Assembly (NCBI GenBank): GCA_009780185.1 | Contig: WRAN01000007.1 | Location: 1-64,000, forward strand | DNA length: 64,000 nt | Source of the DNA: Defluviitaleaceae bacterium | GTDB taxonomy: Bacteria > Bacillota > Clostridia > Lachnospirales > WQUN01 | Reading direction: 5' to 3' | Part shown: positions 15,772 through 25,252 of the stretch, in pieces | How positions within the stretch are numbered: position 1 is the first letter of the stretch | How the letters are laid out: every line of letters begins with the position of its first letter | The notes under the pieces: generated by a model | The model's input: only the letters and a program-made list of their open reading frames with translations | What the model was told of the DNA's origin: nothing | The model's database searches: none | Position numbers and translations under genes: made by a program

Positions 15772-15865
15772 AATGGGGGCTCTGCCCCCAAGCCCCCGCC
15801 ACTACAACGGGCAAAACCCGTCTCCGTTTCCTCACTGCGTTGCGGGGCCGCGCTTTGCGCGGTAA
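15772..15865 (-). repeat. GC-rich triple-hairpin repeat, copy 2 (rpsK-rpsD gap)
   Basis: Hairpins GGGGGCTCTGCCCCC, ACGGG/CCCGT and CCGCGCTTTGCGCGG occur in the same order as in the 13969-14060 copy. The CCGCGCTTTGCGCGG unit is identical. Differences in the first two stems keep the pairing (compensating changes), which points to selection on RNA or DNA structure. Confidence 0.7.
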
Positions 15866-15906
15866 GATTATATACAATAAGTTGAAAAATCTAGAAACAG
15901 CTGAAA

Positions 15907-16308
15907 TCAAACGCGTCTGCGCTTAGGTGGCCTACATCCATTATGAGGCACCGGGGTTACGTCTTTAATAAGAGTAACTTCAAGACCAGCGGCTTGTAGC
16001 GCACGGATAGCAGCTTCTCTACCACTTCCTGGGCCGTTTACATATACTTCCACAATCTTGAGGCCGTATTCTTTTGCAGCCCCGGCAGCAGTATCAGCAG
16101 CCATTTGCGCAGCGTAAGGGGTAGACTTACGGCTACCTCTAAATCCAAGCTGCCCGGCAGACGCCCAGCTTAGTGCATTTCCAGATGCATCAGTTATAGT
16201 AACAATAGTATTGTTAAAGGATGATTGAATATGAACCTGGCCACGATCTACAAACTTTCTATCGCGCCTTCTACGGGTTGCCGCCCGTCTCACTGCTCTT
16301 TTTGGCAT
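15907..16308 (-). CDS. rpsK: 30S ribosomal protein S11
   Basis: The 133-aa protein has [37 protein letters not shown] and the C-terminal [15 protein letters not shown] typical of S11 at the 30S platform. The ATG follows TAGGAGG. Its upstream gap to rpsM holds three tandem hairpin repeats. Confidence 0.98.
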   Translation of the reverse strand: MPKRAVRRAATRRRRDRKFVDRGQVHIQSSFNNTIVTITDASGNALSWASAGQLGFRGSRKSTPYAAQMAADTAAGAAKEYGLKIVEVYVNGPGSGREAAIRALQAAGLEVTLIKDVTPVPHNGCRPPKRRRV

Positions 16309-16322
16309 ATTATCCTCCTAAT

Positions 16323-16551
16323 CAGTAAATTTTTTCTGCGATGCTTCTACGCAGAAATAAATTTACGGTTTTTGCCAAAGGCAAAAAGATTTCCATTTTT
16401 CAGTAAATTTTTTCTGCAATGTTTCTATGCAGAAATAAATTTACGGTTTTTGCCAAGGGCAAAAAGATTCCAATTTCCAGCAAATTATTTCTGTAGTGCT
16501 TCTACACAGAAATAACTTTACAGTTTTTGCCGAAGGCAAAAAAATTTCATC
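16323..16551 (-). repeat. Three tandem approximately 77-bp hairpin repeats (rpsM-rpsK gap)
   Basis: Copies span 16323-16400, 16401-16477 and 16478-16551. Each has a stem like TTCTGCG/CGCAGAA inside AAATTT ends, followed by a second stem TTTTTGCC/GGCAAAAA. The copies differ mainly at paired positions, so the stems persist. A fourth, diverged copy lies at 17115-17186 between infA and rpmJ. On the minus strand each second stem ends in a T run and looks terminator-like, which is odd inside an essential operon. Confidence 0.8.
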
Positions 16552-16553
16552 TA

Positions 16554-16922
16554 TTACTTCTTCTTATTGGCTACTGTTCTGGCCTTACCCTTACGGGTAC
16601 GTGCGTTTGTACGGGTACGTTGGCCTCTTACAGGCAAGTTACGACGATGACGAATACCTCTGTAGCATCCGATTTCAACCAATCGCTTGATATTAAGGGC
16701 TACCTCACGGCGGAGATCACCTTCTACCATTTGAGTGGTTTCAATTGTACTACGGATTCGTACAACTTCATCATCCGTTAAATCCCGTACACGGGTATCC
16801 GGGTTAATTCCTGCTTCATTCAATATACGAACAGAGCTGGAACGGCCAATTCCAAATATATAGGTAAGGCCAATCTCGACCCGTTTTTCTCTTGGCAAGT
16901 CTACGCCTGCAATACGTGCCAT
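16554..16922 (-). CDS. rpsM: 30S ribosomal protein S13
   Basis: This 122-aa 30S head protein contacts tRNA and the 50S subunit. It shows [20 protein letters not shown], the helix-hairpin-helix [18 protein letters not shown] and the C-terminal [20 protein letters not shown] tail. Start and length are normal for the family. Confidence 0.98.
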   Translation of the reverse strand: MARIAGVDLPREKRVEIGLTYIFGIGRSSSVRILNEAGINPDTRVRDLTDDEVVRIRSTIETTQMVEGDLRREVALNIKRLVEIGCYRGIRHRRNLPVRGQRTRTNARTRKGKARTVANKKK

Positions 16923-16984
16923 ACGAAATCCTCCTTATTTAGCAGCTTCCTAAGAATAAATTTGAAGCTACTATTGACGCGAGA

Positions 16985-17098
16985 CTACCCTTGGCGCTGT
17001 TTGTGCCTAGGATTTTCACAAATAACCCTAATCGCACCTTTGCGGCGGATTATTTTACATTTCTCGCAAATCGGTTTTACCGATGGTCTAACTTTCAT
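16985..17098 (-). CDS. rpmJ: 50S ribosomal protein L36
   Basis: A 37-aa gene reads [20 protein letters not shown] then [17 protein letters not shown]. It has the C-x2-C, C and H zinc-binding residues of the C+ form. It lies between infA and rpsM as in other Firmicutes. Its start follows GAGGTG in the adjacent hairpin repeat flank. Confidence 0.97.
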   Translation of the reverse strand: MKVRPSVKPICEKCKIIRRKGAIRVICENPRHKQRQG

Positions 17099-17114
17099 AG
17101 CTCAACACCTCACC

Positions 17115-17186
17115 TAGTAAATTTAATTCTGCAGTACTTCTACTTGAGAATCAAATTTGCGGTTTTTGCCGAAGGCAAAAAGTTTC
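17115..17186 (-). repeat. Fourth, diverged copy of the approximately 77-bp hairpin repeat (infA-rpmJ gap)
   Basis: TAGTAAATTTAATTCTGCAG opens the copy and the stem TTTTTGCCGAAGGCAAAAA closes it, as in the three copies at 16323-16551. The first stem is weaker (TTCTGCAG/CTTGAGAA). Like the others it sits just upstream of a ribosomal gene start, here rpmJ. Confidence 0.65.
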
Positions 17187-17195
17187 ATACTAAAT

Positions 17196-17414
17196 TTATT
17201 TGTCGCGCCATACAATCCGCCCCTTGGTCAAATCATAGGGCGACATCTCAATAAGAACCTTGTCACCAGGGATAATCCGGATAAAGTTCATCCTTAGCTT
17301 GCCGGAAATATGCGCAAGTATGGTATGTCCGTTTTCTAACTGCACTTGAAATGTAGCATTGGGTAACTTTTCTATTACCTTACCTTCTACTTCAATAACG
17401 TCGTCCTTTGACAT
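17196..17414 (-). CDS. infA: Translation initiation factor IF-1
   Basis: The 72-aa S1/OB-fold protein has the sequence pattern [40 protein letters not shown] and a C-terminal [11 protein letters not shown]. The ATG at 17414 follows AGGAGG; an upstream start would add 14 residues and is not typical. It binds the ribosomal A site during initiation. Confidence 0.97.
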   Translation of the reverse strand: MSKDDVIEVEGKVIEKLPNATFQVQLENGHTILAHISGKLRMNFIRIIPGDKVLIEMSPYDLTKGRIVWRDK

Positions 17415-17539
17415 GCGGCCTACCTCCTCCTTATTCTGTACAAATCCAAATCTCAAAGCTGTTCCTCTGTCACCTAAAAACGCACAAAAGCCTGCATTCT
17501 TAAGGTTGTCGTCACAGTTTTCGACATAAGAGATTAGTA

Positions 17540-17791
17540 CTAACCACTCTGATTGAATAAAGCTAGATATTTACGAATATCTGCATCCTGTAAAGCTCTC
17601 CCTGAGTGGGAAGCCATATCAACAATTGTATTCGTTGGCTGTATATGCTTAGCCTTTTTCTTCTTTGGCCTATCTAGTTTGCGTAATTTGCCATCTGCCA
17701 GATAAGCAAACTCACCATCTACAGCTATTACAACCATAGATTTCCCCTTATCCCTACCCATCTTAGAGATAACTATTTGTCCTGGGATCAT
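17540..17791 (-). CDS. KOW-domain RNA-binding protein (L14e/L6e/L27e-like)
   Basis: The 83-aa protein begins [20 protein letters not shown], a KOW-type SH3 fold resembling eukaryotic L14e/L27e. A basic segment ([16 protein letters not shown]) follows. In Clostridia a gene of this kind commonly sits between map and infA; its role is not established but ribosome or RNA binding is expected. It overlaps the end of map by 4 nt, so translation is probably coupled. Confidence 0.85.
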   Translation of the reverse strand: MIPGQIVISKMGRDKGKSMVVIAVDGEFAYLADGKLRKLDRPKKKKAKHIQPTNTIVDMASHSGRALQDADIRKYLALFNQSG

Positions 17792-18534
17792 AGGGTTAAT
17801 ATTTCGGGGTCAGCCGTGGTTATCAGTATGGTATTTTCATAATGGGCAGAGTATTTTCCGTCTCGGGTAACAACAGTCCATGTATCATCCAATATGTTAA
17901 GCTCATGGTTCCCAACATTAATCATAGGCTCAATGGCCAAAGTCATACCCTTAACAAGTCGCGGACCGCGATTCTCTTGCCTGGTGTTAGGGATTTGAGG
18001 ATCCTCATGTAATTGACGACCTATCCCATGACCACACCATTCCTGTACAACGCTAAAACCTTGGCCGATTACATAATCATCAATAGATGCTGATATCTCA
18101 TGAAGATAGCAACCTTGCCGCGCATAGCGCATACTTTCAAAAAAACAGTCGCGAGCTACATCAATTAACCGTTGGTGCTCTGGTGTTATCTTACCCACAG
18201 GATGGGTTCTAGCGGCATCACCATGAAAACGCTTATAACTTACACCAATGTCAATACTAATAATATCGCCGTTTTTTAATCGCGTTAAACCCGGTATTCC
18301 ATGAATTACTTGCTCATTGACAGAAGTACAAATCGCTCCGGGAAAGCCGCGGTACCCAAGGAAGGTAGGTTTAGCATCCTGTCCTCTTATATACTCCTCG
18401 GCGATTTTACTCAGCTCTTCTGTTGTTATGCCAGGCTTAACATATTTCGCAAGTAATTCGTGGGTTCTAGCGCATATCTGAGATGCAGTGCGCATAAGCG
18501 CAATCTGCGATTCATTCTTGATAAAAATCCCCAT
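17788..18534 (-). CDS. map: Methionine aminopeptidase type I
   Basis: This 248-aa metallo-enzyme removes N-terminal Met from new proteins. Metal ligands are visible: D in ISIDIGVS, D in HGDAARTHPVG, H in CGHGIGRQLHEDP, E in LAIEPMINVG and E in SAHYENTILI. It lies 16 bp after secY. The adk gene that usually separates secY and map is absent here. Confidence 0.97.
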   Translation of the reverse strand: MGIFIKNESQIALMRTASQICARTHELLAKYVKPGITTEELSKIAEEYIRGQDAKPTFLGYRGFPGAICTSVNEQVIHGIPGLTRLKNGDIISIDIGVSYKRFHGDAARTHPVGKITPEHQRLIDVARDCFFESMRYARQGCYLHEISASIDDYVIGQGFSVVQEWCGHGIGRQLHEDPQIPNTRQENRGPRLVKGMTLAIEPMINVGNHELNILDDTWTVVTRDGKYSAHYENTILITTADPEILTL

Positions 18535-18550
18535 GCATTAGCTCCTAAAA

Positions 18551-19888
18551 TTAACTTAGGAAGCCTTTATAGTGGCGCATGAGTAATTGAGATTCCAATT
18601 GCTTAATAAATTCAAGAGCTACACCAATTACGATTAATAGTGTTGTTCCACCAAATCCTATAGGTATGCCTGTTGCCCAATCAAGCAGTATCGGAGACAA
18701 AGCAATAAGTGCATAAAACACAGAACCAATCCAGCTTAGACGATTAACCGTTGTCTGGATAAACTCACTAGTGGGCTTTCCGGGACGAATCCCTGGTATA
18801 AACCCGCCATTTTTCTTCATGTTCTCTGCCATCTCAACTGGATTAACTGCAAAAGATGTATAGAAATGTGTAAAGGCGAAAATCAAGATTACATACAGTG
18901 TAAGCCCAATCCAGTGAACACCAGCTGGCCCACCAATACGCAGAACACCCGTTGGGCCAAAAGTACGCATAAACCAGCCTGGATCACCGGAGGGTGGGAA
19001 GAACTGTGCAACCATAGTCGGGAACTGCAATAGAGTTACCGCAAATATGATTGAAAGTACACCAGCAATATTTACTTTTAACGGAATATAAGAACTCTGA
19101 TTTCCAAACATTGAACGTCCGCCTGCAGCACCTTTAGAATACTGAACAGGAATACGTCTTTCACCTTCATGAACAGCAACAACAAAAGCAATAATAAGTG
19201 CGAACACTGCCAAAATAACAATTATGATTATGATACTGACTAAGGTATTATTTTCAGGATTGCGTATATATCCCCATAACATTTGTATACCCATTGGTAT
19301 CTGGGACAATATGTTGGCAAAGATCAGGAAAGACGCACCGTTGCCGATACCTTTCTCGGTCAATAACTCAGCAAGCCACATGATGAAAATCGTACCGGTC
19401 ACCATAGCCAGTGTAGCCACAGCGTAAACAAGCATAGTTTCATATCTAAATAGGTTCATTCCACTTCCGTGAAAGTTTGTATATGAGAAAACCGTTGCAG
19501 CAGCTTGTAATCCAGCCAAACCTACAGACATATAACGTGTAATTTGACCGATTTTTTTACGTCCGTCTTCCCCTTCTTTTTGCATCTGGGAAAGTTGCGG
19601 TATTGCATAAGTTAATAGCTGCATAATAATGGAGGCTGTAATGTATGGCGCGATACCCATAGCGAATATCGACCCAATACCCCCGCCCATAATCATGCCA
19701 AACAGGGTGTCCATGGTATCCCATGTAGCCATTCCTGCGCCATATCTAAAGAAGTTAAGCGTTTCTAAGTCAACACCCGGTAGCGGAATCGCTGTACCAA
19801 ACCTATAGATTAACAGCAATAGGAAAATAAACAGCAATTTCTTTCGGATATCCTGAACACGCCAAGCGTTGATAAATATCTTAAACAA
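18551..19888 (-). CDS. secY: Protein translocase subunit SecY
   Basis: The 445-aa integral membrane channel has ten hydrophobic segments and the family blocks RFGTAIPLPGVDL, LLTYAIPQLSQM, LAELLTEKGIGNGASFLIFA and GFIPGIRPGKPT. It forms the SecYEG translocon. The TTG start directly follows the rplO stop (TAGTTG), with GAGGTGG upstream, so it is tightly coupled to rplO. Confidence 0.98.
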   Translation of the reverse strand: MFKIFINAWRVQDIRKKLLFIFLLLLIYRFGTAIPLPGVDLETLNFFRYGAGMATWDTMDTLFGMIMGGGIGSIFAMGIAPYITASIIMQLLTYAIPQLSQMQKEGEDGRKKIGQITRYMSVGLAGLQAAATVFSYTNFHGSGMNLFRYETMLVYAVATLAMVTGTIFIMWLAELLTEKGIGNGASFLIFANILSQIPMGIQMLWGYIRNPENNTLVSIIIIIVILAVFALIIAFVVAVHEGERRIPVQYSKGAAGGRSMFGNQSSYIPLKVNIAGVLSIIFAVTLLQFPTMVAQFFPPSGDPGWFMRTFGPTGVLRIGGPAGVHWIGLTLYVILIFAFTHFYTSFAVNPVEMAENMKKNGGFIPGIRPGKPTSEFIQTTVNRLSWIGSVFYALIALSPILLDWATGIPIGFGGTTLLIVIGVALEFIKQLESQLLMRHYKGFLS

Positions 19889-20329
19889 CTAAACCACCTC
19901 TGCTTTACCGCCCAGTGCTACTATTTTGTCGGCGGCGGTCTTGCTGTACTGGTTGACCTGGACAGTAAGCTTTTTCTCTAGTTCACCGTTTCCGAGGATT
20001 TTTACACCATCACGTGGATTTGATACCAATCCCTTTTGTTTAAGGGCAGCTATATCCACAACAGCGCCATCGTCGAATACGTTTAATAAAGCTACATTAA
20101 TCGCAACTATTTCTTTGGTATTACGACATTTAAAGCCTCTCTTTGGTAAGCGTCTATATAAAGGCATCTGTCCGCCTTCGAATCCGACCTTACCGCCACT
20201 GCCTGAGCGAGACTTTTGACCCTTATGGCCCCTTCCTGCCGTCTTTCCGTTACCAGAACCGTGGCCTCTACCACGCCGCCAGCCTTTAGTTGTTGAACCC
20301 TCGGCGGGTTTAAGTTCCCCTAATTTCAT
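19889..20329 (-). CDS. rplO: 50S ribosomal protein L15
   Basis: The 146-aa protein has the Gly/Arg-rich N-terminus (LGELKPAEGSTTKGWRRGRG, HGSGNGKTAGRGHKGQKSRS) and FEGGQMPLYRRLPKRGFKC. It is a late assembly protein in the 50S. It directly abuts secY. Confidence 0.98.
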   Translation of the reverse strand: MKLGELKPAEGSTTKGWRRGRGHGSGNGKTAGRGHKGQKSRSGSGGKVGFEGGQMPLYRRLPKRGFKCRNTKEIVAINVALLNVFDDGAVVDIAALKQKGLVSNPRDGVKILGNGELEKKLTVQVNQYSKTAADKIVALGGKAEVV

Positions 20330-20351
20330 GGCAGTCTCCTTCTTACTTTAA

Positions 20352-20537
20352 CTATTGTGCTACTTCTTCGACTTTAAGCAGATGCCGTACTTGGTGAACC
20401 ATGCCACGGATTGCTTCATTGTCTTTTTGGATGACAGTAGAATTAAGCTTCTTAAGTCCAAGAGCTTCCACTGTAAGCTTATGCTTTGGTTTTACGCCGA
20501 TAGTCGAACGTACTAAGGTTATTTGCAGTTGAGCCAT
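20352..20537 (-). CDS. rpmD: 50S ribosomal protein L30
   Basis: The 61-aa protein reads [35 protein letters not shown] and [12 protein letters not shown], matching L30. I chose the second ATG (20537) because the SD-like AGGATAGG is 7 nt away. An ATG two codons earlier lies too close to it. Confidence 0.95.
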   Translation of the reverse strand: MAQLQITLVRSTIGVKPKHKLTVEALGLKKLNSTVIQKDNEAIRGMVHQVRHLLKVEEVAQ

Positions 20538-20613
20538 GTTCATACCTATCCTATCCCGCCATCGGCGGCGAATTATTTTGTGATACTTATTGGATTGTTT
20601 TTTGGGTAAAGGC

Positions 20614-21120
20614 TTACGCCTCTAAGATTTCTTGCACAGTCTTACCACGCAATCTAGCTACTTCGGATGGGGTTTTAATTCTTTTTAAACCTTCCAATGT
20701 GGCCTTAACTACGTTGTGCTTGTTGTTGGAACCGATAGACTTAGTTACAACGTTACGGATACCAGCAAGCTCTAGAACGGCACGCATCGCGCCACCAGAG
20801 ATAACACCGGTTCCTTCGGGAGCTGGGCGCATTAGCACCTTGGCTGCGCCATAATGGCCGATGACTTCATGATATAAGCTATCATTGTCATTCTTCTCAA
20901 GCGTAACCATATTCTTTTGGGCGTCTTCCTTGCCTTTGCGTATAGCTTCTGGAATTTCTTTGGCCTTGCCTAGTCCGGCACCGACCCTACCATTTCCATC
21001 ACCTACGATTACAAGCGCGGCAAAGCGGAAGATACGTCCACCTTTTACTACCTTTGTTACGCGATTTATCGCAACTACGCGATCTTGAAGCTCTAAAGCG
21101 TTTGCGTCTACTTTGTTCAT
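20614..21120 (-). CDS. rpsE: 30S ribosomal protein S5
   Basis: The 168-aa protein has the double-stranded RNA-binding N-domain ([39 protein letters not shown]) and the C-domain ([40 protein letters not shown]). It contributes to decoding fidelity and to the mRNA entry helicase activity. Confidence 0.98.
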   Translation of the reverse strand: MNKVDANALELQDRVVAINRVTKVVKGGRIFRFAALVIVGDGNGRVGAGLGKAKEIPEAIRKGKEDAQKNMVTLEKNDNDSLYHEVIGHYGAAKVLMRPAPEGTGVISGGAMRAVLELAGIRNVVTKSIGSNNKHNVVKATLEGLKRIKTPSEVARLRGKTVQEILEA

Positions 21121-21151
21121 AGGAAATCTCCTTTAAAGGCTTACTGCCAGA

Positions 21152-21523
21152 CTAGAATTTCAACCCGGCTTCCCTGGCAGCATCGGCCAAGGCTTTAACT
21201 TTTCCGTGATAAAGATAGCCGCCACGGTCAAAAACAATTGTTTCAATACCAAGGGCTTTTGCTTTTTCTGCGACTTCCTTACCAACAGCCTTAGCAGCCT
21301 CAACATTGGAGGAAGAATCTAAATCAGATTCTTTAAAGCCAAGGGTCGCTGTGGAAGCGCTGGCTAGGGTATGCCCTTTATCGTCATCAATTACTTGTGC
21401 ATAAATATGCTTGTTGGATCTAAATACGGACAGGCGGGGGCGCTCGGCCGTACCCATTAGATAGCGCCTTAATTTATAATGACGCTTCTGACGCGCCGCA
21501 GCGCGGGATGGTTTTTTAATCAT
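21152..21523 (-). CDS. rplR: 50S ribosomal protein L18
   Basis: The 123-aa 5S rRNA-binding protein shows [39 protein letters not shown] and [20 protein letters not shown]. Start and length are normal. Confidence 0.98.
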   Translation of the reverse strand: MIKKPSRAAARQKRHYKLRRYLMGTAERPRLSVFRSNKHIYAQVIDDDKGHTLASASTATLGFKESDLDSSSNVEAAKAVGKEVAEKAKALGIETIVFDRGGYLYHGKVKALADAAREAGLKF

Positions 21524-21542
21524 TGCCTCTCACCTACCGTCT

Positions 21543-22085
21543 TTATTTCTTACCGGCTTTACCGGCCTTACGTCTAATTCTTTCGGTTTCGTACTTGACA
21601 CCCTTGCCTTTGTACGGCTCTGGTTCGCGCTTGGAGCGAATATTAGCAGCGTACTGACCGACTTTTTCTTTATCTATACCGGAAACTATAATTTTATTGG
21701 TCCCTTCAACTGTGGCTGTTACTCCTTCTGGATCCTCCATCTCTACTGGATGGGAATAACCTAGTGTAAGAGTTAACTTATTGCCGGACTTTGCAGCACG
21801 ATAACCGGTACCATTAATCTCAAGTTTCTTTTCATAGCCCTGGGTTACACCTACTACCATGTTGTTGATGAGAGTACGAGTAAGGCCATGTAGCGCTTTA
21901 AAACGCTTTAAATCATTGGGGCGGGTTATTTTTAACTGCCCATCTTCTTGTGCGATGTTCATGTCTGACGACAACTTTCTAGTTAGCTTACCCTTTGGCC
22001 CTTCTACTGTCAGTAGATTGCCTTCTTTCAGATCTATTTTTACACCTGCTGGGATTACCACCGGAAGCTTTCCGATCCTTGACAT
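21543..22085 (-). CDS. rplF: 50S ribosomal protein L6
   Basis: The 180-aa protein starts [20 protein letters not shown] and ends [20 protein letters not shown] plus KAGKK. It has the two L6 domains. The ATG at 22085 follows GGAGGTGCAGAAC; the GTG at 22094 overlaps that SD and is rejected. Confidence 0.97.
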   Translation of the reverse strand: MSRIGKLPVVIPAGVKIDLKEGNLLTVEGPKGKLTRKLSSDMNIAQEDGQLKITRPNDLKRFKALHGLTRTLINNMVVGVTQGYEKKLEINGTGYRAAKSGNKLTLTLGYSHPVEMEDPEGVTATVEGTNKIIVSGIDKEKVGQYAANIRSKREPEPYKGKGVKYETERIRRKAGKAGKK

Positions 22086-22143
22086 GTTCTGCACCTCCTG
22101 TCTTTATACCATTATTACGTTTTGATGATACCAGCAAACCTTT

Positions 22144-22542
22144 TTACCACACGTAGGCTAGCACTTCGCCGCCAACACCCAATTTACGGGCTTCCCTGTC
22201 AGTTACTACGCCTTTATTAGTGGAAACGATAGCCAAACCAAGCCCATTTAGAACCTTTGGCAAATCTTCACAGTTGGCATAGACCCTAAGTCCTGGCTTT
22301 GAAATACGTTTTAACCCTGCAATAACCTTATCATTCTTGTTACGGCCATATTTTAGGGTGATTCGCATAGTTTGCTTTACACCGTCTTTTATAATTTCAT
22401 AACCTCTGACATAGCCTTCTTTTTCCAAAATGGAAGCAATGGCTACCTTCATCTGGGATGATGGGATGTCTACGGTTGAATGTCTTGCCATATTCGCATT
22501 ACGAATCCTGGTGAGCATATCCGCTATAGGATCGGACAACAT
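22144..22542 (-). CDS. rpsH: 30S ribosomal protein S8
   Basis: The 132-aa protein starts [19 protein letters not shown] and ends [20 protein letters not shown] plus EVLAYVW. S8 binds helix 21 of 16S rRNA and in some bacteria represses the spc operon. Confidence 0.98.
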   Translation of the reverse strand: MLSDPIADMLTRIRNANMARHSTVDIPSSQMKVAIASILEKEGYVRGYEIIKDGVKQTMRITLKYGRNKNDKVIAGLKRISKPGLRVYANCEDLPKVLNGLGLAIVSTNKGVVTDREARKLGVGGEVLAYVW

Positions 22543-22620
22543 TAGCGCTCCTCCTTCATTACGTTTCTATCCGCATCTGCATGAATCACATTGATTCGAT
22601 ACAAATGAGCCTCTTAACTT

Positions 22621-22806
22621 TTACCAGCTTGCCTTACGTACTCCCGGTATTTGGCCTTTATACGCCAATTCACGGAAACATATGCGACATACGCCATACT
22701 TGCGCAATGTTGCATGAGGCCTACCGCAGATATTACAACGCCTGTACGCTCTTGTTGAGAACTTAGGCGGTTTTTGTGACTTTAGTATCAGTGCTTTCTT
22801 TGCCAT
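22621..22806 (-). CDS. rpsZ: 30S ribosomal protein S14, zinc-binding type Z
   Basis: The 61-aa protein has the short zinc form: [20 protein letters not shown] ending C-F-R-E-L-A, with both C-x2-C pairs intact. This form (rpsZ/rpsN1) is usual in Gram-positive spc operons. Confidence 0.97.
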   Translation of the reverse strand: MAKKALILKSQKPPKFSTRAYRRCNICGRPHATLRKYGVCRICFRELAYKGQIPGVRKASW

Positions 22807-22815
22807 TTTAACCTC

Positions 22816-23364
22816 CTATTGCCCTGCTCTAATAAATGGCATACCAAACAGTGATAAAAGCTCACGAGCTTCTTCGTCTGTATTGGCAGTGGTTACGAAA
22901 ACCACTTCCATGCCTCTAAGCTTGTCAATCTGGTCATATGATATTTCTGGGAAGATAAGTTGTTCTTTGATTCCCAGGGTATAGTTTCCTCTACCATCAA
23001 AGGCATCTGGGCTTACGCCGCGGAAGTCTCTTACGCGAGGCATTGCTACATTTATCAGACGGTCAACGAAGCTATACATCTTTGAGCCTCTTAAGGTAAC
23101 CTTGCAACCAACCGGCATACCGGCTCTTAGCTTAAAGGCTGAGATGGATTTTTTGGCTTTTGTTACTACAGGTTTTTGACCTGTTATAATTGCCATATCG
23201 TTAGTGGCGTGCTCAATAACCTTGGCGTTTTCTTTTGCTTCGCCTAGGCCAATGTTGACCACTACCTTTTCAATTTTAGGAACAGCTAGTTTATTCTTGT
23301 ATCCGAACTTCTTCATCATGGCATCGATGATTTCAGTATCGTATATGCCTCTTAACCGGCTCAT
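22816..23364 (-). CDS. rplE: 50S ribosomal protein L5
   Basis: The 182-aa 5S rRNA-binding protein has [40 protein letters not shown] and [15 protein letters not shown]. It lies between rplX and rpsZ with 9 bp to the latter and a 96-bp gap to rplX that shows nothing clear. Confidence 0.98.
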   Translation of the reverse strand: MSRLRGIYDTEIIDAMMKKFGYKNKLAVPKIEKVVVNIGLGEAKENAKVIEHATNDMAIITGQKPVVTKAKKSISAFKLRAGMPVGCKVTLRGSKMYSFVDRLINVAMPRVRDFRGVSPDAFDGRGNYTLGIKEQLIFPEISYDQIDKLRGMEVVFVTTANTDEEARELLSLFGMPFIRAGQ

Positions 23365-23460
23365 GGATTTCCTCCTAGTACTGCCCAGCAGTTGGTATCA
23401 CATATGCTAGGTTGCTACTTATTAACGCGATTCCATCCGCATCTGTAGCGCGATTTTTTA

Positions 23461-23826
23461 TTAGTCAATGATTTCCCCTGTGGACTTTGCATAGCGCTTC
23501 TTGGTAACTGTCCGCTGGGTTTTTCCGTCTACATTTTTTACATCTACTTCAACCTTGTAACCTAGACGGGTAGGCTTACCTTTATGAAGATACATTACAT
23601 TGGATAGATGAAGAGGCGCTTCTGTGCGGGTTATGCCACCTGTTTGGTTGGCACGATTGGGCTTTTGATGCTTTGTTTGCAGGTTAAGCCCTTCCACGAT
23701 TACACGATTTTTTTCACGGTCTACCTTGAGAACTTTGCCTGTTCGGCCAATTTCTTTACCTGCTACGACCTGAACCGTATCTTCGCGCCTTATCTTTGAT
23801 TTTGTTTTGGGGGTTTCTGTTTTCAT
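23461..23826 (-). CDS. rplX: 50S ribosomal protein L24
   Basis: The 121-aa KOW protein has DTVQVVAGKEIGRTGKVLKV, NLQTKHQKPNRANQTGGI and a C-terminal RTVTKKRYAKSTGEIID. It is an early 23S rRNA assembly protein. The N-terminal Lys-rich extension (MKTETPKTKSKIR) is slightly longer than usual. Confidence 0.97.
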   Translation of the reverse strand: MKTETPKTKSKIRREDTVQVVAGKEIGRTGKVLKVDREKNRVIVEGLNLQTKHQKPNRANQTGGITRTEAPLHLSNVMYLHKGKPTRLGYKVEVDVKNVDGKTQRTVTKKRYAKSTGEIID

Positions 23827-23840
23827 GGCTTTTCCTCACT

Positions 23841-24209
23841 TTACAGCACTTCCGGTGCCAATGAAATTATACGTGCGAATTGCTTTTCTCTTAGCTCCCG
23901 TGCTACCGGGCCAAAGATACGTGTGCCCCTTGGGGTCAAGTCTTCTTTAATAATAACGGCTGCGTTTTCGTCAAAGCGGATAGATGAACCGTCTGGGCGG
24001 CTTAAGCCTTTAACGGTACGTACGATAACTGCGCGTACTACTTCGCCTTTTTTTACAACGCCGCCTGGGTTAGCGTCTTTTACTGTGGCAACGATGATAT
24101 CCCCAACATTGCCATATCTGCGCTTACTACCGCCTAATACGCGGATACATAATAGCTCTTTCGCGCCTGAGTTATCAGCGGAGCGGAGCCTGGTTTCTTG
24201 TTGAATCAT
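23841..24209 (-). CDS. rplN: 50S ribosomal protein L14
   Basis: The 122-aa protein starts [20 protein letters not shown] and ends [20 protein letters not shown] plus EVL. Length is exactly that of the family. Confidence 0.98.
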   Translation of the reverse strand: MIQQETRLRSADNSGAKELLCIRVLGGSKRRYGNVGDIIVATVKDANPGGVVKKGEVVRAVIVRTVKGLSRPDGSSIRFDENAAVIIKEDLTPRGTRIFGPVARELREKQFARIISLAPEVL

Positions 24210-24221
24210 TCAGTTTCCCTC

Positions 24222-24491
24222 CTACTTCGCTTTCTCGATGATGGAAACCAAACGCCAGCGCTTATCTTTAGATAGTGGACGTGTTTCCATAACTCTAACC
24301 CTATCACCGATGCCACATGTATTGGCTTCGTCATGGGCCTTGAGCTTATAAGTGCGCTTTACTATTTTCCCTATTACGGGGTGCTTAACGCGGTTTTCTA
24401 CGGCTACGACAATGGTTTTATCCATTTTATCGCTTATTACCCGGCCAATCCGAGTTTTGCGCAGGTTCCGCTCTTGAGCTTGATTTTGCAC
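24222..24491 (-). CDS. rpsQ: 30S ribosomal protein S17
   Basis: The 89-aa OB-fold protein has [40 protein letters not shown] and [20 protein letters not shown]. Normal start and place. Confidence 0.98.
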   Translation of the reverse strand: MQNQAQERNLRKTRIGRVISDKMDKTIVVAVENRVKHPVIGKIVKRTYKLKAHDEANTCGIGDRVRVMETRPLSKDKRWRLVSIIEKAK

Positions 24492-24515
24492 TGTGTTGCC
24501 TCCCTTACTTACTCA

Positions 24516-24776
24516 TTAAGATGTGGCTGCCGCCTTTTTACGTGCCGCTCTTGAAAGAGGCTTCTTACCGACTTCTCCCTTTACTCGCTGGGTGATTACG
24601 GTTTGTATCCGTGCGATATTCTTACGAACCTCGGTGATACGGGCGGTGTTATCCAACTGATTTGTTGCGTTCTGGAATCTTAGGTTAAACAGCTCTTTCT
24701 TTGTATTAACCAGCTCCAGGTTCAATTCTTCAACGGATTTATCGTTAAGGGATGCCAGGTATTTCTTTGATTTCAT
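24516..24776 (-). CDS. rpmC: 50S ribosomal protein L29
   Basis: The 86-aa coiled-coil protein has [20 protein letters not shown] and [20 protein letters not shown] Lys/Ala-rich C-terminal tail ([16 protein letters not shown]) makes it about 20 residues longer than typical L29. Confidence 0.96.
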   Translation of the reverse strand: MKSKKYLASLNDKSVEELNLELVNTKKELFNLRFQNATNQLDNTARITEVRKNIARIQTVITQRVKGEVGKKPLSRAARKKAAATS

Positions 24777-24796
24777 GACCTCAGCCTCCTTTGGGT

Positions 24797-25252
24797 TTAT
24801 TGCGCTTTATTAGCAGCTTCAAGTGCCTCGGCTTCTGCTTTTTGCTCTGCTTTGGTCACGATTTTACATTTGATTGGAAGTTTATAGCTTGCCAGCTTCA
24901 AAGCACGACGGGATAGCTCTTCGTCTGCACCTGAAATCTCGAACATTACTCTACCGGGCTTAACAACTGCTACCCAGTACTCTGGTGAACCTTTACCGCT
25001 ACCCATACGGGTTTCAGCAGGCTTTTGGGTTACTGGCTTGTCTGGGAAGATTTTAATCCAAACTTTACCGCCACGGCGCATAGTACGGTTTAAAACGATA
25101 CGCGCTGCCTCTATTTGATTGGAGGTAATCCAGGTTGGCTCCATGGCTACTAGACCATAATCTCCGTAGGTGATGGAACTACCTCTGATTGCCTTGCCTG
25201 TCATTCTGCCGCGAAACTGCTTCCGTCTTTTTACCCTTTTTGGCATTAGCAT
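24797..25252 (-). CDS. rplP: 50S ribosomal protein L16
   Basis: The 151-aa protein starts [20 protein letters not shown] and has [20 protein letters not shown] and [18 protein letters not shown]. The ATG at 25252 follows GGAAGGAGGAAAC. This start lies inside the rpsC reading frame, so the two genes overlap by 74 nt in different frames. The C-terminus has an extra acidic Ala-rich tail ([16 protein letters not shown]). Confidence 0.97.
   Translation of the reverse strand: MLMPKRVKRRKQFRGRMTGKAIRGSSITYGDYGLVAMEPTWITSNQIEAARIVLNRTMRRGGKVWIKIFPDKPVTQKPAETRMGSGKGSPEYWVAVVKPGRVMFEISGADEELSRRALKLASYKLPIKCKIVTKAEQKAEAEALEAANKAQ

Noticed and set aside
16225-16515. Plus-strand frame of 96 aa across the rpsM-rpsK gap
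   Set aside because: It is created by the hairpin repeats (its own residues repeat with the unit) and lies opposite rpsK.
16323-16551. Tandem repeats considered as a CRISPR array
   Set aside because: The units abut with no unique spacers, copies diverge, and no cas genes are near.
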